Below are positions 58,487 through 64,000 of a stretch of DNA of 64,000 bases, in pieces (the stretch's first letter is position 1; every line of letters begins with the position of its first letter). The notes beneath the pieces were generated by a model. That model saw nothing but the letters and a program-made list of their open reading frames with translations, ran no database searches and was not told the DNA's origin. This stretch comes from Rhizopus arrhizus (taxonomy: Eukaryota; Mucoromycota; Mucoromycetes; Mucorales; Rhizopodaceae): NCBI GenBank assembly GCA_024220505.1, contig JAKZZE010000035.1, positions 418,243-482,242 of the forward strand. The letters run 5' to 3'. The position numbers and the translations under genes are program-made.

Positions 58487-58708
58487 ACTTATAAACGCCG
58501 TCAAAACTGGTCGCATGTACCGTCGGACTTTGAGGGCCAGTTATTACCGATACACTGGATCTACTGCAATACTTGTACTACCACTGAGTTACCCAGAGTT
58601 TGCTCTTTCGAATGGTGTATACTACATTCCTATAAACTAAGAAATGAAGTAGACCGCAACGTGTATAGGCAAAATATGAAAACATGCGACCAGTTTTGAC
58701 GGCAACTG
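58487..58708 (-). repeat. Right terminal inverted repeat of element A
   Basis: Mirror of 46735-46956, same inner inverted copy (58498-58517). Confidence 0.92.
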
Positions 58709-58710
58709 TA

Positions 58711-59235
58711 CCTAATTCTGTTCCAGTCAGTTCTCCTGCTATACTTCAAGAAACTATTGCACCACTCCTCCCTTATGTGGAAATGACCACACCTGAGGAC
58801 AATGGCTTAGCAAGCGAATCAACTTTAGACTTATTATCTAATTCTTCGGACGCTCCTTCCTCCGGCCCTAAGTCTGCTAGAACTCCCCCCAGTAGGAACA
58901 CGCGGTCTCAGACGACGTCTAAGTCTACAGAGTTACCTGCTACCAACGTCACTACTATCAACACTCCTCCCCATACGTCTCTCACAATTGCCACCAAAAT
59001 CTGCCGTTATTGTGGTCTCCTTGGACATTTACGTACGAACCATAATGATTGCCTCAAGAATCCACGTAAACAGGTTCAGCCAGCCACTACATCTGTTCAG
59101 CTAGTGGAAATAGAGGAGCAATTTGAACCAATGCAAGAAGATGAATTCGACACCGTTAATCCCAGTTGTGATGCCTCAATTGAGTCGACTGAATTGTCTT
59201 CTCAACAAGGCTCCGACTGCTCCAACTTACAGTAA
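58711..59235 (+). pseudogene. LINE-1 ORF1, right half
   Basis: Continues the frame of 45691-46734 after element A: PNSVPVSSPAILQET, a Ser/Thr-rich linker, a third knuckle-like motif CRYCGLLGHLRTNHNDC, and an acidic tail ending DCSNLQ-TAA. Confidence 0.82.
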
Positions 59236-59245
59236 GGACGTTATT

Positions 59246-61519
59246 ATGATTATATCCCAAAATAATCATAATAATACAGCCGAGAGACCCATCCCGGTCT
59301 CTTCCTATATACCCAATAACACCTTACTCAATACTCATTCGCATGCATCTGATATATCATCCATTCCATCTCTAAAACTGGCTACGCTCAATTGCCGTGG
59401 TCTTCGCAAAACTGCAGATTCCTCGACTCGTAACCATTTTATTCGTTACATCCGTACTCACTCTCTTGATATTTTAGTCCTTCAAGAAACTCATGCTTCG
59501 AATACGTCCATTCAAGACCTCTTTCATAACCAATTCCAAGCTTCAGCAAGTCTTTGGTCCCATCACTGCGGACTAGTCAGTTTCTCGCCACATATCACTT
59601 TCTCGAATACAATTATGAGCTTGTGTGGCCGTATCATTACCACTACTATATCACACAAATCTCACCTATTTTCACCAGTTACTATTTCTGTTTTGTATGC
59701 TCCTGCCTCTCGCAAGGAAAGGTATACTTTTCTTTCTGATCTACTGAATTCTCCTTCAGGCTTACTACCATCTGCACCCATCAACCACATCTTAATGGGA
59801 GACTTTAACTACACCTACAGCCAACATTTATCACCTCATCACCTCCGTCAAGCTCTGACACAGTAGCTACAATATATTGAAGATCATTTCGTTGATGGCG
59901 TGACTCCTCCTGATCAGGCAGCTCAGCCCACCTTCTGTCGTGGCATGCAATCTTCTTGTATTGATTTTATCTTCCTGTCTAAAGATCTACCTTTTGTACC
60001 TCGCACTGCCAATGTCACTTTCATCCATCCAGTTTGGACCGACCATTTTATGGTGTCTATTCAACTAGAGTACAACCCACCTCCGACTGATACTACAGAT
60101 CATCCTTCTGTAGGTAAGGGACTCTGGCGTGCCAATTCACTCTTGGCCAGCAACAAAGATTTCTGTGCTGCTTTAAAAAATGCATTGTCAAACACTGTGT
60201 CCTCATTTATTAACGGACTCAGTGCTAGTTACAAATGGGAAGCATTGAAAGCTACAACTAAAAAGGTCGTTCAATCCTTTTCCAGAAAACAAGCATCATC
60301 CTACAAACAAGCGGAAACATTACTACAGAAGAAATTAGCCAGTCTGAGAAAGAAAAAGATCTTATTTCCTGAACAAGTGCCGGAATTGCAACCTCTGGTC
60401 AATGTGGTGGAACGACAACTTGCTGATATCCAACAATATCACGTAGAAATTCTTGCCCTTCGATCAGGAATACGTTGGCGCGAGTTAGGTGAGTTATCGG
60501 CAGGTTACTTAAAACGCACAATTGCGACACATGCCTCTCGACAAATGATTCCTTCACTGATTCATCCTGTCACTAAAGTTCTCTGCTCCTCCAGAGTTGA
60601 TATGCTTGACGCTGCATCTACTTTCTATTCGGATCTGTATTCCCCTGATCCAGTTGATCCTGATGCTATCAAGTCGATTCTTTCTGCCTTGCCTTCCTCG
60701 CTTCGGTTGTCCTCTACCGACCAAAACGCCTTGACAAACCCCATTGTCTTTGATGATATCCTTGAAGGCGTTTCACGTTGCCCCAGCCGTAGTAGCCCTG
60801 GCACTGATGGTCTGCCATATGAACTGCTCCGCTTGATTATCACCCATCCTGCATGTCGTGATATCACACTGGCTGTATACAATGACGCCCTTTCACACGG
60901 AATCTTTCCACCATCCTGGTTAGAGACTAGTGTCTCGCTCATTCCTAAAAAAGGGTCACTTTCTGATCTAAAGAACTGGCGTCCTATCTCACTGATAAAT
61001 ACAGATGCTAAGGTTTTTACTCGTATTCTTAGTGCAAGGCTTATCTCCTGTGTTGACGACCTTATTACACCATATCAATCGGGTTTCCTCCGTCACCGAT
61101 TTATTGCAGATAATGGCTTGTTAATGAAGCTTGTCATGGATTTTGCAAAATCTACAAACTCGAAGGCGCTTGGTCTCCTATTAGATCAGGAAAAAGCATA
61201 TGATAGAGTCCATCCTGATTATCTACAACAAGTTCTTACTCATTTTGGTTTCCCTCCCTCGTTAGTTCAAAGTGTTCTTGGTCTAGTTTTTGGCACTCAA
61301 CCGCGCCTCAACATAAATGGTTCCTTATCCAGTCCTGTACATCAGCGACGAGGTTTACGTCAAGGAGATCCTCTTTCTCCCATGCTGTTTAACCTTGCAT
61401 TCGAGCCACTCCTCCGCAAGATCCTTAATGACCCATTGTATAACGGTTTTTCCATACCTCATGCTCCTCCGTCATACATTTATGGTGATCCTCTGCAACC
61501 AATCAAGCTATTGGCTTAT
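59246..61519 (+). pseudogene. LINE-1 ORF2 (endonuclease and RT), one nonsense codon, cut at YADD
   Basis: ATG 59246 lies 10 bp after the ORF1 stop. Endonuclease: LKLATLNCRGLRK, DILVLQETHA, ISVLYAPASRKERYTF, HILMGDFNY. An in-frame TAG at 59864-59866 follows, then the frame resumes: SSCIDFIFL, WTDHFMVSIQLEY. RT: SSPGTDGLPYELL, NWRPISLINTDAKVFTRIL, LDQEKAYDRVHPDYL, RGLRQGDPLSPMLFNLAFEP and IKLLAY, where the Gypsy LTR begins. Thus only the Y of YADD remains on this side. Confidence 0.87.
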
Positions 61520-61934
61520 TGATTTATCCAAGAATAGAAAGGAACAAGAGAGGGCGAGACTCGATAAAGAGATTGTTTTATTTAATAAGAAAATGATACT
61601 CTATTTATACTTTTCATACACGGATAATATTTCATGTCATGGATTAATAATTAATGAGTATGATATAACTGATGACAAATAGATAATGGTTACGTGTTCT
61701 TCCATTGTTATCTTTGTCACCATAAGCATTTATCCATAGAATACTCGTATATGATTGACTGCGATTGACTGTGATTTAGTTCCTGGATTTAATATAATTT
61801 AACCGTGCAATTACGCAGCATCTTATCCTTAATGAAGATTATCCGAATTAACCTGTAGCCTATCTATTGGATATATTTTACATGTAGCTTATTAATACTG
61901 TTTTCATATCGAGTTATGAATGATGGATACATCA
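61520..61934 (-). repeat. 3' LTR of the Gypsy element, 415 bp
   Basis: Begins TGATTTATCC and ends GGATACATCA on plus, a TG..CA pair inside a short imperfect inverted repeat, as LTRs have. The other LTR is outside the window. The boundary is inferred from the LINE break, TG/CA ends and the adjacent polypurine tract. Confidence 0.8.
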
Positions 61935-61949
61935 TTGCCCCCTTCCAGG
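61935..61949 (-). other. Polypurine tract of the Gypsy element
   Basis: On minus the sequence CCTGGAAGGGGGCAA directly precedes the LTR start, as expected for plus-strand priming. Confidence 0.7.
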
Positions 61950-62140
61950 TTGGAACAACCGATGAGCATCATGAATAACGAAGAGTACAGAGATCATATC
62001 CAATATGATTGCGTAGGCTGTTTATATTAAAGACGTAAGTGTAGAGGAAAGAGAGAGTATGCTCTTCTGGTATATAATCGATAAAAACCCAAAAAACCTG
62101 TTGAGGAAAAAAGTAATGGGAAAAGATCATATTCAGTTCG

Positions 62141-64000
62141 TTACTTTGTCTTGTTTCGTTTGTTAAAATTATTAGTCTTGGTTGGAACATTGGTATGAGA
62201 TGAGCGTTTACGTTTGCCAATGTTATTATTGACGTTACGTCTTGCCCAGTACTGTTCTATCATACTCATGTCATCAAAACTTGAGGCAGGTTCCCAGGTA
62301 TCATATTCTGGAGGATAACCTTTCCATCTTACTAGGTATTTATAATTACTAGTGTTATTTCCTTTATGTTGGATAATTGCCTGCACATCGTACTGTTGTT
62401 GGTCAGCGCGATTATTAACAACGTTGTCTGTAGAGATGAGTTTGATGTGCGAGGTAGGTACGTCGCGCGATAATAATGTACCTGTTTTATCCGTCAAAAT
62501 GTAGCTACCATTTTTTGTGACTCCATGTACGACAAAGGGGCCCTCGTACCTTGGGTCAGTTTTACTATTTCTATTCACATTTTTTATCATAACTTCGCTA
62601 TTAGTAGGAAATTGTTGATTTACAATGCGGTGCTTCTTTGTAAAATACTCGTTGTCAGTTCTTTGAGTAGTCATAATACGGTTACGTATAGCAGGGATTA
62701 CTATGTTGTTCATATTGTCTAATTTATTTTCTAGTGCTTTAGCATACTGCTGACTAGAGTTAGGTATTGAGGATTGTGCATTGGAATAATCCTGAAATTC
62801 ATTTGGTTGTCTATTATACATAAGCACAAATGGTCTGGAATGATGTAATCTAGAATATTTGCAATTCATAGCATATTGAATACTAGGAAGGAAAAGATTC
62901 CACTCGTCTTTCTTGCCTTGTAATCTTTTAACAAGAGCTCGTTTGGCTATTCCAACAAACGATTCGTTAGTCGAATTACCCAATGGGTTATAAGGCAGTG
63001 AAAGTCTATGGTCAATACCACAGGTTTCCATTAATGAATTAAATATTTCATTAGTGAATTCTGTACCGTTATCTGAACTAAGCTTTTTGGGCCAACCAAA
63101 AGTGCAAAAGATATCTCTAAGTTCATTAGCTATGGATACTGCAGTTTTATCCATTAATGGTCTTAGAATTGTAAATCTTGTGAAGAGATCAACTAGGACT
63201 AAAATGAAATTATGTCCTTCTGTTGATGTAATGTTCAGGGTACCGAGGTCAATACAGACGTGATCAAAAGGACCATCTGGTAGAATACTACGGGGAGGGT
63301 GATACCCGTGTTTGCCAATATTAAATTGTTGACATTCAGGACAATTGGATACTAGCTGCAATGCATCTTTTTTAATATTAATCCAGTGCAAATTATCATT
63401 GTGGATTGTCTTTACAATAGCATCAGCCCCAAAGTGTCCAAGTAGATGTGCCTTTAATAATAGGTTATGACGTTCCTCTTCTGGTGGTGTCATGTAGTCT
63501 ACTAGTTGTACAGCTCTTTGTTTTATGTTTGTACTGTTGTCTGTAGTACGTTTGCTCTGTGACTTTGTATTTTTATTTTTTATGGAAAGTTGCTGAGGAT
63601 TATTATCTCCCCCCAGTCTTTTTTCCGTATCGTCTGAAAAAAGACGAGAAAGTGAATCCGGCAACACATTTTCAATTCCTGGACGATGGATTACTTTGAA
63701 TGTATAGTTGAAAATAGTTTCGAACCAATTCAGCATCATGGGATTAGGAATGTTTTGTGTGCCAAGATAGACCAAACTTTTATGATCAGTATACAGCGTG
63801 AATTGAGATCCATACAACCACTTGTGAAATCTTTCAAAAAGATAACAGATGGCTAACAGCTCTCGTTTAGTTGTCGAGTAGTTCATTTCTGACTTCGACA
63901 GTGCTCTTGCTGCGAATCCAATATAGCGAGTTTTATCGTCAATAATTTGATAAAGTACACCGCCAATTCCTGTGTTGCTAGCATCTGTAGCTAGCTGTAA
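62141..64000 (-). CDS. Gypsy pol: RNase H, integrase and chromodomain (N-terminus beyond window)
   Basis: Open without a stop from 64000 to TAA at 62141, 619 codons visible. RNase H region: LATDASNTGIGGVLYQI, STTKRELLAICYLFERFHKW, LYTDHKSLVYL. Integrase zinc finger: HLLGHFGADAIVKTIH to NCPECQQ (HHCC). Core: VCIDLGTLN (D), LSSDNGTEFTNEIFNSL (D), NSTNESFVGIAKRA (E). C-terminal chromodomain: YLVRWKGYPPEYDTWEPASS, which in chromoviruses steers integration to marked chromatin. Ends in a basic tail (GKRKRSSHTN). The visible part has no lesion, so this is the youngest and possibly an active element of the nest. RT and gag lie outside. Confidence 0.93.
   Translation of the reverse strand, partial: LQLATDASNTGIGGVLYQIIDDKTRYIGFAARALSKSEMNYSTTKRELLAICYLFERFHKWLYGSQFTLYTDHKSLVYLGTQNIPNPMMLNWFETIFNYTFKVIHRPGIENVLPDSLSRLFSDDTEKRLGGDNNPQQLSIKNKNTKSQSKRTTDNSTNIKQRAVQLVDYMTPPEEERHNLLLKAHLLGHFGADAIVKTIHNDNLHWINIKKDALQLVSNCPECQQFNIGKHGYHPPRSILPDGPFDHVCIDLGTLNITSTEGHNFILVLVDLFTRFTILRPLMDKTAVSIANELRDIFCTFGWPKKLSSDNGTEFTNEIFNSLMETCGIDHRLSLPYNPLGNSTNESFVGIAKRALVKRLQGKKDEWNLFLPSIQYAMNCKYSRLHHSRPFVLMYNRQPNEFQDYSNAQSSIPNSSQQYAKALENKLDNMNNIVIPAIRNRIMTTQRTDNEYFTKKHRIVNQQFPTNSEVMIKNVNRNSKTDPRYEGPFVVHGVTKNGSYILTDKTGTLLSRDVPTSHIKLISTDNVVNNRADQQQYDVQAIIQHKGNNTSNYKYLVRWKGYPPEYDTWEPASSFDDMSMIEQYWARRNVNNNIGKRKRSSHTNVPTKTNNFNKRNKTK

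Larger units (their letters stand above)
46735..58708. mobile_element. Tc1/mariner-like element A (interrupted by element B)
   Basis: TA at 46733-46734 and 58709-58710 flanks 222-bp inverted repeats (46735-46956; 58487-58708) that differ at only about three places I can see, so insertion was recent. Without B the element would be about 1.65 kb. Transposase on minus at 46987-48047. Removing A restores the LINE-1 ORF1 frame (..ARKI|PNSVPVSSP). Confidence 0.92.
45691..61519 (+). mobile_element. LINE-1: outer two-ORF LINE, broken by element A and cut by a Gypsy insertion
   Basis: Non-LTR retrotransposon with gag-like ORF1 and endonuclease/RT ORF2. Visible parts: 45691-46734 and 58709-61519. The right end is lost to the Gypsy element. 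ORF1 and ORF2 resemble those of LINE-2 in layout but differ in sequence, so it is a separate lineage. In-frame stops in both ORFs show it is inactive as sequenced. Confidence 0.85.
61520..64000 (-). mobile_element. Ty3/Gypsy retrotransposon with chromodomain, partial
   Basis: Minus orientation; its 3' LTR is at 61520-61934, a polypurine tract follows, and pol continues past the window edge. Inserted into LINE-1 ORF2. If the insertion made a usual 5-bp duplication it should be CTTAT (61515-61519). Confidence 0.92.

Noticed and set aside
45691..64000. RIP-type mutation signature in the nest
   Set aside because: Lesions are single and mixed (indels and a few stops), not dense C-to-T change; element A ends differ at about three sites.

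Overview
This window reads as nuclear DNA of an early-diverging fungus, most likely a Mucorales-type member of the Mucoromycota. Reasons: it is AT-rich; genes are small and split by many 45-65 nt GT-AG introns; orthologues include a Gid7/WDR26 subunit, SmE, an Sqs1-type G-patch protein, a four-domain fasciclin protein and a pterin-dependent aromatic amino acid hydroxylase (absent from yeasts); and there are many Tc1/mariner, LINE and Ty3/Gypsy elements. I could run no search, so the placement is inference.

Layout. 1-1002: 5' part of a phenylalanine-4-hydroxylase gene (minus). 1003-5438: gene-poor. 5439-15018: minus-strand block with a tail-anchored unknown, an MFS sugar-type transporter, a protein with a UBA/CUE-like end, a WD40 protein and a large DEDDy 3'-5' exonuclease. 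15631-16778: Myb/SANT protein (plus). 16993-20118: a TA-flanked inverted-repeat element holding a decayed LINE. 20346-22906: GID7 and SME1 (plus). 23460-25135: second relic of the same LINE family. 25241-26033: GPI-anchored cell-wall protein (minus). 29053-30930: SQS1-like gene (plus), convergent with a small spliced gene. 31627-34163: fasciclin-domain membrane protein. 34586-37048: a TA-flanked inverted-repeat element with unrecognised coding content. 37906-39832: seven-exon cytochrome P450. 40127-40562: possible small gene with a 17-bp minisatellite in its intron. 42788-43333: small secreted protein.

45691-64000 is a nest of mobile elements with its order readable from target sites. LINE-1 is cut in ORF1 by Tc1-like element A (46735-58708). 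A is cut by Tc1-like element B (48067-58393). B is cut by LINE-2 (48152-56804, 13-bp target duplication and poly-A tail). LINE-2 is itself cut by Tc1-like elements D (48717-50355) and C (51416-53045). A chromodomain Ty3/Gypsy element (61520 onward) has landed inside the YADD codon block of LINE-1 reverse transcriptase. Each coding part of the nest carries at least one lesion except LINE-2 ORF1 (apart from D) and the visible Gypsy pol.

The strongest candidates for something undescribed are the 34586-37048 element, whose ends look like a TA-specific transposon but whose interior shows no transposase I recognise, and the terminal architecture of A and B, where each ~200-bp end carries an inverted second copy of the outermost repeat. 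All exon boundaries are my own reading of splice sites and reading frames.
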